Origin: Oreohelix idahoensis
Taxonomy: Eukaryota > Mollusca > Gastropoda > Stylommatophora > Oreohelicidae
Assembly (NCBI GenBank): GCA_024509875.1
Contig: JAMPIV010015266.1
Span: forward strand, 1 to 64,000
DNA length: 64,000 nucleotides
Direction: 5' to 3'
Position 1 is the first letter of the stretch. Every line of letters begins with the position of its first letter. The notes under the pieces were generated by a model. That model worked only from the letters and a program-made list of their open reading frames with translations. It was not told the origin of the DNA and ran no database searches. A program made the position numbers and the translations under genes. This document shows positions 23,467-34,518 of the stretch, piece after piece.

Positions 23467-25678
23467 CTCGGGCTCTTCTGTTATGCAGGTATGCTTTCAC
23501 CCATTTGTACATCTTACCATTCACTCTACAATTTCTCAGTTTCTTCAGAAGCCCTTCTTTCCAAACCTTGTCAAATGCTTTCCTTAGATCTTTCCATGCT
23601 GCTAGTACCAGTTTCTTATCTTGGAACGCATCCTCAATCTCTTGGGAAAAGTAAGTTGCCTGATCTTCGGTTGAATAACACTGCCTAAAGCCCGCCTGCT
23701 GTGGTACAAGAAGGTTTTCACTTTCAAGGTACCAGTGTAGCCTGAGGTTGATGATACGTTCCATTGTTTTGCAGAGGCAGCTTGTAAGGCTGATTGGTCT
23801 GTAGCTGGAGGCAGTGGAACTGTCTTTTCCTGGTTTTAGGAGTGGTATCATGATTGCTTCCCTCCAGGTCTGTGGAACTCTGCCTGAGTTCCAACAGATA
23901 TTGAAGATCTGCAGCAGCTTTGTTTTTGCTGCGGTTCCCAAGTTCTTAATCATTTCATTGGACACTCCATCAACTCCTGGCGACTTTCTCATTTTCAATT
24001 CGGATATTGCAAGCTCCAGTTCTCTGAATGTGATTGGTGCCTCCATAACTTCAGGTATGGTTCCATCTCGTCCTGCGTATTGTTGTTTCTCACGAGTCTC
24101 CTGTTGCTTCTCTGGGCTAACTTCGATGTTGTTGTCTTTAGCAAAGGAGTCTGCAAAGTGATCAGCTGCCTGTTTTCCCATGAGGATGTTTCCATCTTTG
24201 TACAGAGCAATCCTTGAGTTTCTCTCTGTACCTTCATCGTTAAGTTGTTTTACAAGCTTCCACAGTTTCCTCGTATCTCTTTCGAAGTTCAAGGACTCTG
24301 TTTTCTCCTTCCAGCTTCTTCGCCTGGCCTGCAACTTGGCCCTTTGAAATTTGGCCTTAGCTTGCTGGTAGTTATTGTGGTGTTCTTGGCATGGACTGGT
24401 CTCTGCCTGCTTTCGAGATGTTTCCACGTCGTTGTGCAGCTGTTCTAGTTCACTATTCCAATATGGTTTGTAGTGCTTACGAGCCCCTCTAGGTATTATT
24501 TCACGAGCAGCCTGTAATATGCATCTGCTGAATTCATCGACTAGCTTATTGATGTCTTTGTCTACAGTCAGATCTCTAGCCAGTATACTAGTACGGTGCT
24601 GGTACATTGTCCAGTCTGCCTTCTTGTAGTTCCACCTAGAGAGAGTGCTGCTCTCCTTGACAAGTTCATTTTCCACAATTAGGAAGACTGGCCGGTGGTC
24701 GCTGCCTCCAAGTTGTTTCCCTACAACGCGTGTGGTGTTCCACTCCAGGCTGGGTGAGTGGAATGCCAGGTCTGGTGTAGAGGTGGTGTGCCATGATCTC
24801 GAGTAGAAGGTTGGTGGGTCGATTGGCTGGTTAATCAGGATAAGCCCATTGTCATCCTGCCAGTTTTCAAGCTCCTCACCTCTCCTGTCCATGTGATCAT
24901 AGCCCCAGCTCTGTGAGTGGCTGTTGAAGTCTCCGCATACAATCAGTCTTTCTTTTGCTGGGATTGTATCTAGTGCCAGTGGGCGGTCGCTCGGACAGTA
25001 GTAGTTGAGCAGGTGGAATTCTGAACTTTCTGTCCTGATATGAAGCATCTGGTATTCCGCCCCCTCCATATATGTTTCAAGCTGACATGCACTGATGTTA
25101 TTCCTCACGAGTGTCAGTATTCCACCCTTTCGCCTGTCTATTCGGTCAGATCGGTAGCACTGGTAGCCTCTGATTTTGAAGGCTATGTCATTGTTGAGGT
25201 GGGTTTCTTGCAAGCAACATACATTTACTTGCTCTTCATTGAAGATATTTTCGAGCTCTAATTTTTTGCTGTAGCCGTCTTTTTTACTATTGACGCCTTC
25301 AGCATTCCAGTGCATTATTTTAAATGGTCTTTTCTTTGCTTGGCCAGTAGCTCTATTCTCTTGCCTCCTGGCTCCACGGGGCAATTGAGAAGGACCCCCA
25401 GTAGTAGGGGTTGGGCCCTTCCGAGGCAGAGGGCCCGGCACTGCGCCTGCCTGGGTGTCCGTCACAGGGCGAGTGCCATAACGTTTTGCAGATATAGGCA
25501 TACTTCCATAGCGCATGTGCGTGGCATCCTGATTGCTGTGGTGCGCCTCTTGGCTGGTTGCCTCCGTCTTCAGCACCTTGACTTGCTAGGGCAGACTGTG
25601 GTCTTGCTCGAGTGTAGGAGGGCCTGGCCAGTCTTGGTTTTTCAGCCGCTGATGGCTGTACTTGAGCCCCATCTCCAT
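23467..25678 (-). pseudogene. Family C LINE: endonuclease and N-terminal RT
   Basis: Frame from ATG 25678 with one TAG near 25588. Numbering from the GTG at 25576, motifs are MHWNAEGV (88-95), QETHL (123-127), GDFNSH (215-220) and SDHRPV (292-297) for the endonuclease. RT blocks follow: KSPGVDGVSNEMIKNL, REAIMIPLLKPGKD, SSYRPISLTSCLCKTMERI, and LRKAFDKVW containing the first catalytic Asp region. A proline- and arginine-rich leader precedes the endonuclease; there is no separate ORF1 or zinc knuckle. The frame is cut at 23467 by the LTR element and resumes at 16029, where the codons join in phase once one copy of CTCGG is removed. Confidence 0.88.
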
Positions 25679-25714
25679 GTCACGGAGCTGGCCTCGATGG
25701 GGGCTTTAAAATAT

Positions 25715-26345
25715 GAGTCAGACAGACAGCGAAGTTCGTGGTTTTTGCGTAGCACAATTAAAACACTAACTAAGGGAGCAAAGGTGGTCGGATTACTGAG
25801 GCTATATTTACATTTCCACTTCACATTTACTAATACTGTTGGATGATTTGTGTCTATTTTTACCTTGGTCATGCAATTTAGTCTTTCAAGTCTTTTCTTC
25901 TCAACTTTAAAGGCATTATTCCTAGTTTCTCCTGCCGTTGTGCATGGTGTTGTATTGTGTCCAATTTTATTTCTTGTTGCTGGAAGCTAATGAGTCATAA
26001 ACTATATGTGCATAGCCCTTTATCCCCGTGTTGCTGTGGTAGCTCCAATTCTACAGCTGCTGATACTATCACAACTGACTGCTTTGAGATGAGACCACAA
26101 GTTTTCATAATGTCAACAAGAAAATAATTTTCCAACAATGCAAACGATGGCTTAAGTGCTCTCAAATAACTGAATCTGTCGTTAATTTCTTTTGTCAGCC
26201 TATGCAATTGTGACAGATTATGAAAATTGATTTTATCTATCTACTTCTTTATCTACATTCTTCGTTACCTAGTTTTCACCTACGCCTGTTGGTTAACATA
26301 AAAAACCCCTATACACTCTGAGATCTGTCCCTTTTTCTAAATTAG
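25715..26345. other. Spacer between LINE C and the Gmr1-like element
   Basis: Holds a 70-codon minus-strand frame (25995-26207) containing EINDRFSYLRALKPSF and VELELPQQ, reminiscent of the region before the dimerisation domain of hAT/ZMYM-type transposases, but too short to assign. The last 100 bases (26240-26345) are pyrimidine-rich and look like the start of repeat R copy 2, which would continue at 38772 once the LTR element is removed. Confidence 0.35.
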
Positions 26346-26350
26346 CACGC

Positions 26351-27514
26351 TGTAGCCGTGCTGTTGTGTAGCTGTCATATTCGTATACTGTCTTGTTTGA
26401 ATGTTAGTTATTTGCTTGAGTGGTGTAAGCGAAGACAGTTAGATATTTGCTTGAATCAGACGCGAATGATATTTTATATGAATGTACAAATAGTTCAAGT
26501 ACTCACGGTCACATCAACATTAACAGTGTCGATGGAAGGACTTTGGAACTCATGATGGGTAAAGTTACGCCGTACAATCCACGGTTTATTTGACAATCAC
26601 GTTGACACAAGGACGATACAAAAATCTTGCATATATTGGAAAATTCCTTCCTGATCAAAGGGTAGGTAATGTTCCATCAGGTACATGGTTAATCAATATA
26701 AAGTACATCAGCATAATCTTGAAGGTTCATCTTACAATAGTGCATAGTTGGTTTAACAAATGTTCTCTAAGACGGTTGACCTTTCAAGGACAATCTCTCC
26801 TCGTACAACCAAGAGTATAAGATCCAATCAAATAGATATTCCCTCCTATCTAGATAGTCAATAGAATACGACTTCTAGATTTCATAATACAATCATTAAT
26901 TTGAAATATATATCCTAGGCTGAACTTCTAACTTTGGTTCACCTTCCATCAAAAGAGCCGTTAATCGTATGACGGCAATTCCAATATTCAATAACGTAGA
27001 TCCCGTAATTTCAATCAACGAGTTTCAATATAAATATGCTTGAAACTTTCAATGCATAAATGTTCAAGTTTGATCTATTCTGGTCCCAACGCACGAGGGT
27101 ACCAGCTAGAGATCGACTTGAAGAAGTTATGTCAATGACGACATTAATTCAATAAAATATATAATCAATTATATTAATACCTTACTTTGTGATACTGGGG
27201 CTATGTCTTGAATGCAGTGAGCCGATCAATAAAGTAAACATCAATATGCCCGAACACAGGGGCTAAAATACATCAACAGACCATACTGTCTGGTAGGGAT
27301 CCTGCTTCGTTCTCTAAGCAGGTACGTCATCTCCTTTTGTTTGACAACAAGCGCGTTAATTTCAAAATCCCCAAAAAATGTGCGTGCACAATAAATTTAA
27401 TATACCAAACGTATTACTAATATCTCAATTGGTGCGTACACTTTTAACAAAGACAGGACCTGAGACTGTCTATATTTGTTAAAGCCTGTTAAGGACTTAA
27501 AAAAGGACGCAACA
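26351..27514 (-). repeat. LTR element 2, 3' LTR
   Basis: 1164 bp, intact. Ends in AAGGACGCAACA on the plus strand, followed by the internal tract that reads GGAGGGGTTGTAAGGTAAC in element orientation directly before the LTR (candidate polypurine tract). Confidence 0.9.
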
Positions 27515-28535
27515 GTTACCTTACAACCCCTCCTAAAGAAATTAATTCTATTAATTTTTTTCTTCGTTAATAAACGCGGAAAGGTGAATCAAATTTACAT
27601 ATTCATGTACTAATAATACACCCCCTATATATACTAATGAGAAATGGGATGTAGAATTAAATTCAACATCAACAAATACAAGATGTAATAAACAAAATTT
27701 CCAACCACAATCCATCAATTTGGCATAATTGTGGCACCAAGAAGAGAAATTAAAGTATGAAGGATGATGAACTAAAACATCGAGGATGTGAAACCATCAA
27801 ACTAAAAAATCAACAAGTGAATTATAAATGATTAAGATGAAATTCCATCATAAATGAGAAGTGAATTCATAAACAACCAAAAAGAATGTAAATAAAACAC
27901 GCAAAGTGATCAAAGCAATTAATAAACCACGCGAAGTGAACAAGACACTTAGCAGTTTCTAAAATTAATTAGTGACACCAATTACTAAGAGTGCTAAAAT
28001 AATACACTAAAAGTGGTGGTTTCTAGTTCTAAGAACTATTATACAAACTATTATTGTTAACCACTGTGAAATATACAACTAATTAAGTGATCTTAATTGC
28101 TAATATCTAATCAAAATTGTTCATGTCTTAAAATTGTTACCAATCCCAGTTATTATAATCTCTAATAACCTTAAGAAGTTCCATTATCATTTCCGAAAAC
28201 AGTCAATAATCAATGAAGTTCCGTTTTATTAACATCCAACGACATTGAAATGTTATTTTCCGAGTAATCCTGAAAATTAACAAACTCCACTTGGAAAAGC
28301 ATGTATCTAACACCCTAGAAGGATGATTATATATATTCACAATGTAACGTTCGGAAGGAAATGTTGTCCATTTAAAAACAAAAGTTAATTTTTTTTACGT
28401 CAATGTTATTGACACAACACTGTTATTGGCTTATATAATACTAAAAGTCTGAATAATCAATTTCCATACGCAATACAGTGAAGATATAACTTGTTTAGAC
28501 GTTAAATAAATCATCAAAGTTATTTGATCATTACG
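27515..28535 (-). other. AT-rich 3' untranslated part of LTR element 2
   Basis: No frame of note between the RNase H remnant and the 3' LTR. It contains a short duplicated motif AATAAA(A/C)CACGC(A/G)AAGTGA near 27893 and 27919. Confidence 0.5.
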
Positions 28536-28670
28536 TTACAATTGCGAGACTGTCTGTGTAGAGGTTCCAATCTCTGTAGGGCGTATTTGCTCGCTTGTAT
28601 CGCTTGGACACCTAGATAAACAGTCCGCTAACACATTTTGTGATCCTGGTATGGAACGTATGGTAAAACT
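28536..28670 (-). pseudogene. RNase H C-terminal remnant downstream of integrase
   Basis: In the frame one base away from the integrase ending, the minus strand reads SFTIRSIPGSQNVLADCLSR and stops at TAA 28538-28536. IPGxxNxxADxLSR is the hallmark of the end of the Ty3/Gypsy RNase H and connection region. Finding it 3' of the integrase, at the end of the coding region, is what supports the Gmr1-type order. Confidence 0.8.
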
Positions 28671-29267
28671 GTAATCTTACCCAGTAACTGTTTGAGTGTC
28701 CTATTCTTACGCTCAATTAATCCATTGGACATTGCGTGGTAGATCGAACTAAGCGATCTATCAATACTTAACAACTTCATGACTTGTGACATAGCTTCAG
28801 ATACAAACTGAACACCATGGTCAGATAAGATCTTGCGCGGAAAACCTAAGCGCGAAAAGATCACACTAGCAGATGATGTATTTTTCAGAGGTATGGCCTC
28901 CGGCCAACGAGTACACATATCAATACAAGTGAGAATATGTGTATGTCTTCTTGCAGAAGGTTGCATAGGACCAATGATATCAATAGCCATTTTCTCAAAT
29001 GGTCGAATCGGAATGTCCGCAGCCTGAATGGGAGCTGCGTGGTATGGACCCCGAACTTTGACTTCCTGACATGTCGTACACGAACGGCAGTAGATATTCA
29101 CATCTCTGTGAACGCCTGGCCAATAGAATGCAGATAGCACTCTAGATTTGGTTCGTGAAAAACCCATATGGCCTGCGCATTGAGAGTCGTGTGCGTGACG
29201 CAATATACGAGCTCTCATAGAAAAAGATACTAAAATCTGTGACCGTAATGATGAATCAGTGTCTTGT
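28671..29267 (-). pseudogene. Gmr1-like integrase
   Basis: Zinc-binding H-x-H-C-x2-C: HAHDSQCAGHMG followed by YWPGVHRDVNIYCRSCTTCQ. Catalytic core: AIDIIGPM (first Asp), FPRKILSDHGVQFVS (second Asp), SNGLIERKNRTLKQLL (Glu). The N-terminal linker continues across the LINE insertion at 29279-29862 into the protease frame (KNEILLR before, LIQDTDSSLRSQIL after), with no room for RT. The frame ends near 28680, where an internal deletion joins it to the RNase H tail. The core motifs are intact, but the C-terminal half of the domain is missing. Confidence 0.85.
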
Positions 29268-29278
29268 ATTAGTCTCAA

Positions 29279-29862
29279 AGATATCTTGGTCATATAATAA
29301 CAGAAGATGGCAGATGTGAAACAGAAATCAAGAAGAGAATAGGAATGGCCAAAGCTACATTCAACAACATGAAACATATACTGACATCCAAACAGTTATC
29401 TCATAAATTAAAACTGAGAATCATAAAGTGTTATATATATTCTGCATTTCTGTATGGTGCAGAAACATGGACGATGAATAAGCATTTGGAAGAAAGAATT
29501 GAGGCTCTTGAAATGTGGATATATAGAAGAATGGGGCGTATCTCATGGAAAGAGATGAAAACAAATAAGGAGGTCCTAGAAAATCTAGGTATGAAAAGAG
29601 AACTAATGAGAGAGGTCAAAGTTCGGCAGCTAAAATACTTTGGCCACATAAAAAGGCATAACACCTTGCAGAAGACCATAACAGAAGGGAGAGTTGAAGG
29701 TAAACGTGCAAGGGGAAGACAGCGCTATAAGTGGGAAGATAACATCAAGAGATGGACGGGAAAGAGTCTATCAGAGTGTACCACCAAGACAAGAGACAGA
29801 AGACGTTGGAGATCCATTACAGCCAACCTCCGTTGTGGAGATGGCAACTGATGATGATGATG
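29279..29862 (+). mobile_element. LINE 3' fragment nested in the integrase linker of LTR element 2
   Basis: An 11-bp duplication ATTAGTCTCAA at 29268-29278 and 29863-29873 bounds it. The insert encodes a LINE C-terminus (IIKCYIYSAFLYGAETWTMN, RGRQRYKWEDNIKRW, RDRRRWRSITANL) in one intact frame, 29345-29851, and ends with a (GAT)n tail. It is a 5'-truncated copy of an RTE-like family distinct from A and B, with the same GAETW, YFGHIxR and GRxxxxWxDN landmarks. Confidence 0.88.
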
Positions 29863-30129
29863 ATTAGTCTCAACAATATCTCATTCTTGAGTACAAAATT
29901 ATGTCTAGATTTTGCATTTGTTTTAGTAGTCTTGTTATTAGCTAGTTTAAAAAATCTGTTCAATGAAGCATCATTTTTTTGCAATGTTATAAACGACTCC
30001 CGTGAAATAGGAGTGTCAACATCATCATTAACATTGACCGCAGGTTCAGAAGGTGTATTACGCAACATATCAATAGCTTGCGCTCTAGTAACTACTGCAT
30101 TTGCAGCCTGAATATGTCGCTCTTCCCAT

Positions 30130-30599
30130 TCAGCAATTTGCTGTGGGGTACACTCTTTTATACCGTGTATGCAACCCAGTATGACATCACTAACTGGATT
30201 CTGAAGAAGGCATGCGTGGATCTTCCCTGAAAAGAAAGGTGTGTTAAGATCAATAACAGCTGTAGGAAAGGTTTCCACAGTGCCGCCGAAGGTGACGCAC
30301 TTGACAGTATTGCCCGTAGCACAACAAGGGTCGATCAGCGAATTCCGCACTCCAACGGTGCTGCAGCCTGAATCAAATAAAATAGAACAAGGTATAGAGT
30401 TAACATATCCTCTATTGAATTTAAGGCATCCTTTTCCCTGGTGAACTGACGCAGAAGTGGCCGTACAGACTGCTGGGAGACTTGGCAATATGTGTCCGCA
30501 TCTCAGCGTCGTGATCGCCTTGAGCTGGAATAGCGTTGAGCATTCGTGACAAGCCTTTACCTGCTCAAGATCAATACAAGACATTGCATTATGTGGATT
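30130..30599 (-). pseudogene. Gmr1-like aspartic protease domain
   Basis: In the same frame as Gag: the catalytic loop SILFDSGCSTVGV (DSG, about 30390) and the C-terminal flap-return motif SDVILGCIHG (about 30180). These match the retropepsin layout of one Asp-Ser/Thr-Gly and an ILG motif some 70 residues later. It cleaves the Gag-Pol polyprotein in active elements. The frame continues without RT into the linker of integrase, which is the point that distinguishes this group. Confidence 0.75.
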
Positions 30600-31910
30600 A
30601 ACAATTTTGTCCTGATCTTTGTTAGTTTGTGCCTCAAGTAAAGCAACATTAGACTGATGACGAGGTCTGCTCGAAGATCTATCTCTTCGCCGCGATCGAT
30701 TCTGACTATTTTCTCTGAAATTGCCATAATTACTGTTACTGTTGGAGTTAAAATCTTGGTTAGAACGCCAATTATTGGTATTACTGTTATGTCTTTGACC
30801 AAATGATCTGTTCAGAGAACCCTGTCTATTATGAGAATACTGCCAGTTTTGTTTATAATTGTTTCCTTGATTATTTCTGAAATTATTGTTATCAAAATCT
30901 CGTGATCTGTGAAATTAACCCCAAGAAACATTATATGGAGAAGATTGTTGGAATTGTTTCCCCTTATAAAAATTACAAGAACTTAAATTCTCGTTATTTC
31001 CCTTTTTAAAGGATCTGTCGTTACTTAATGAATGGTGTCGTGAAAAGTTATTCTGTTGCATAGCAAAAGCAACAGGCAATTCATCCTTAATCTGAGTATT
31101 GCTAATATCCATGTTCGGATGTGCAGTGCAGAAATTTTTGCAATTTTCATCCATTTCTTTCATATTAGTAGGTTTACGTTCATGTAAAAAAGCAAGAAAT
31201 GCTGGATTTACAGAAGATAAAACTTTATCGCGTAGCAATAAATCAAAAAGACCGTCATAAGATTTTTCTACCTTGGACAATTCGATCCATCTTTCCAAGG
31301 TGAGACGTATCTGAGAAAGAAAGTCATTAAAGTTCTTTCCTGATTGTGGTAGCATAGTTTTAAAACGTACCCTGTATTCATCTTCCGACATTTGATACTT
31401 CTTAAGAAGAGCGGCTCTATGTTTAGATGAAGCTTGACCTTCATGAGTCTTTTGAGTATTAACCTCATGAGCTAATCTAAATTGTTCAAATTCCATTTCC
31501 TTCAACTGTTTTTCACGTTGAAACTTTTTCTTTTTTTCCCTCAGTCTCAAGCTGAAATTTCCTTGCATTCTCCTGAGCTATCAATCTCCTCTCTTCCATT
31601 TCCGTTTGCTTACCTTCCATTTTAATTCTAAGTTGTCTTTCTTTTTCTTCCATTTCCCTTTGCTTAATTTCCATTTCAATTTTAAGTTGCCTTTCTTTTT
31701 CAGCAGCTTTTCTCTCATTTTCTTCAGCCTCAAATCTCCTTTTTTCTCATTTTCTTCTGCTTCAAATTTCTGATTTTCTAACCTTAGAAATTCTAACTTC
31801 TGAGACTTTTCATATTCTGCAAGTGCGAATGCTTTTACCTCTTCAGGAGTCATCTGAAGGGCTTCAGCTTGTTTAATAAAATAATCTAGTGAATACATTA
31901 TGATCACCAA
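30600..31910 (-). pseudogene. Gmr1-like Gag with SCAN-like capsid region
   Basis: ATG near 31910 opens a short helical leader (DYFIKQAEALQMTPEEVKAF) followed by a highly charged coil-forming region. There the open frame reads lysine-rich nonsense, while another frame gives a regular Glu/Arg/Met coil, implying two compensating frameshifts near 31745 and 31540. Residues encoded at 31400-31110 read EYRVRFKTMLPQSGKNFNDF, LTLERWIELSKVEKSYDGLF, LLLRDKVLSSVNPAFLAFLH. This closely follows the helix pattern of the SCAN domain, which is derived from Gmr1-type capsid. An Asn/Ser/Arg-rich segment replaces the usual CCHC nucleocapsid. In-frame stops lie near 31583 and 30917. Confidence 0.75.
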
Positions 31911-32964
31911 GTAGTTACTATACTTTTTCTTCGTAAATATTAATTAATTAATGTCCAATAATTTTCTCTTATCACTCTAAGAAGTATTACTCGTTCATGT
32001 CCAAGAACGGTACATAATATCATATAATTATTAATATATTATTAATCAAAAAAATAATTTATGCAATGAAATGTTATGATAAAACAAAAGCAATAGACAA
32101 TTACGACACTAGTGACAAGACAAGATAGTTAATGACAAATGAAAACAATCGCAGAAATAAAAAAAGTTAGAATGAAAAAATAAGAAATAATTTTGCAAAA
32201 AGTGCAACGATCACTGCGATAAACAATTAAACAAGACAATTGACAACACCGTGTATAGACATAGGTTTGTAAACAACTAAACGATAGTAAGGTGAGACTG
32301 GACGGATGGTACGAACAAAATACATCATAAAACTAAAGTACGGATAAAAATTTCTACGAAAACTACAATGAAACTGGACGTCACAACTAAACAGTCAGGT
32401 GTCACAGACAACCAGACACAGTGGACCTAGAATCTTTCGACACACAGGTGTCGGAACATTCCACTGAGGAAAGTCTGCAAATAAATCTAAAGAACAATTA
32501 TGAAGGACCTGTGGTGAAACTGGTATGTTACATTCATAATTCACCTACCCAACCTCCCGCATAAAACATTGAACATAAAACAAGTATTACGAATAACAAA
32601 GAAATGGACATCTTAAAAGAAGAGCTCAGCGAATGAAAACGGTGGAATAAACAACAGCGTTATCAACTTATCTTATTTCCGATATCGAAAAGTGTTCCCG
32701 ATCCTTGCAGGATTGCCGAATTAGGAAAATCGGGCGCTGTGTTACTGAGCCTTAGTATCTTGAATGAAAGAAGAACTTGATTCCATTCCACTTTTGTCCT
32801 TGAAAATTGAAGTTCCGTGTTGACGGTTGAAGACTTTGAGTGACCTTGTCCTCCATGTTAGGTAATGTCGACTTGAAGTATTCTTTCGATTCCAATTGCT
32901 TGTTCGATTGAGGGCTTTCGTTCCCAAGAATCCGTTAAAATTCAGAACACACTGTGCCGCCAAT
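31911..32964 (-). other. 5' leader of LTR element 2
   Basis: About 1 kb of non-coding DNA between the 5' LTR and the Gag ATG. In element orientation it starts ATTGGCGGCACAGTG, where TGG is the expected start of a primer-binding site. Confidence 0.5.
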
Positions 32965-34235
32965 TGTAGCCGTGCTTTTGTGTAGCTGTCATATTCGTAT
33001 ACTGTCTTGTTTGAATGTTAGTTATTTGCTTGAGTGGTGTAAGCGAAGATAGTTAGATATTTGCTTGAATCAGACGCGAATGATATTTTATATGAATGTA
33101 CAAATAGTTCAAGTCCTCACGGTCACATCAACATTAACAGGGTCGATGGAAGGACTTTGGAACTCATGATGGGTAAAGTTACAATCCACGGTTTATTTGA
33201 CAATCACGTTGACACAAAGACGATACAAAAATCTTGCATATATTGGAAAATTCCTTCCTGATCAAATGGTAGGTAATGTTCCATCAGGTACATGGTTAAT
33301 CAATATAAAGTACATCAGCAAAATCTTGAAGGTTCATCTTACAATAGTGCATAGTTGGTTTAACAAATGTTCTCAAAGACGGTTGACCTTTCAAGGACAA
33401 TCTCTCCTCGTACAACCAAGAGTATAAGATCCAATCAAATAGATATTCCATCCTATCTAGATAGTCAATAGAATACGACTTCTAGATTTCATAATACAAT
33501 CATTAATTTGAAATATATATCCTAGGCTGAACTTCTAACTTTGGTTCACCTTCCATCAAAAGAGCCGTTAATCGTATGACGGCCATTCCAATATTCAATA
33601 ACGTAGATCCCGTAATTTCAATCAACGAGTTTCAATATAAATATGCTCGAAACTTTCAATGCATAAATGTTCAAGTTTGATCCATTCTGGTCCCAACGCA
33701 TGAGGGTACCAGCTAGAGGTCGACTTGAAGAAGTTATGTCAATGACGACATTAATTCAATAAAATATATAATCAATTATATTAATACCTTATTCTGTGAT
33801 ACTGGGGCTATGTCTTGAATGCAATGAGCTGATCACCAAAGTAAACATCAATATGCCCGAACACAGGGGCTAAAATACATCAACAGACCATACTGTCTGG
33901 TAGGGATCCTGCTTCATTCTCTAAGCAGATACTTTATCTCTTTTGTTTGACAACAAGCGCGTTAATTTCAAAATCCCCAAAAATGTGCGTTCTCGTGCAC
34001 AATAAATTTAATATACCAAACGTATTACTAATTACGTATTACTAATCTAGTGGTGTAGATATTTTCCTATAACTGACCTCGAAACCCTCGAATCGGTCGG
34101 TTGGATCGGAGGGTTGATCAGTGAGTTAACAATTCACTATCGTAAAACAAGCTATTGTTACCGAAACAGAACCAGGCTTGACAGTACGATGGTCTTATAT
34201 CGGTCATGTCCTACGAATGCAAAACAACAGAATAC

Positions 34236-34425
34236 TGTAATATAATATGATACATTAATAATACGAACCACACATTGTAATAATATGCGAATCTTCACAT
34301 GTACGATATTCTGTAAATAAACATGGCTACGAACTGAACATGCTTTTACTGAGTGCTCTATAAAACATGTGTGTGCTTGTGTAGATGACGAGGTAATGCT
34401 TATATACATACATCATAACATTACA
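34236..34425 (+). repeat. LTR element 3, 5' LTR
   Basis: 190 bp with AATAAA-like signal at about 34316 (GTAAATAAACATGG). Differs from the 3' LTR at four positions by my count. Confidence 0.93.
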
Positions 34426-34518
34426 TGGTGGCAGCGGTCGATACCGGACTGACGCAAAACAGCTACACGATAACACGTGAGTACAGTATTCGGCTAATTT
34501 TCGTCATCGAAGTCAGCC

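Larger units (their letters stand above)
14197..25701 (-). mobile_element. Full-length I-type LINE, family C, copy 1 (split by an LTR element)
   Basis: Both ends are fixed by a perfect 13-bp target-site duplication, GGCTTTAAAATAT, at 14184-14196 and 25702-25714. The element runs right to left and ends in (GAA)4 at about 14198-14212. Removing the nested LTR element (16030-23466 plus one 5-bp duplication) leaves about 4.06 kb, encoding endonuclease, RT and RNase H in one polyprotein. The ATG at 25678 opens the frame and is followed by a single TAG about 30 codons later. The other evident lesion is a one-base shift near 15160. It therefore was close to intact when interrupted. The RNase H domain and EHVLQDC terminus place it in the I superfamily. 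The exact clade (Nimb, I or Ingi-like) needs a tree. Confidence 0.9.

Noticed and set aside
25310..25846. 178-codon plus-strand frame
   Set aside because: It is the antisense shadow of the LINE C N-terminal coding region, which has clear endonuclease motifs on the minus strand.
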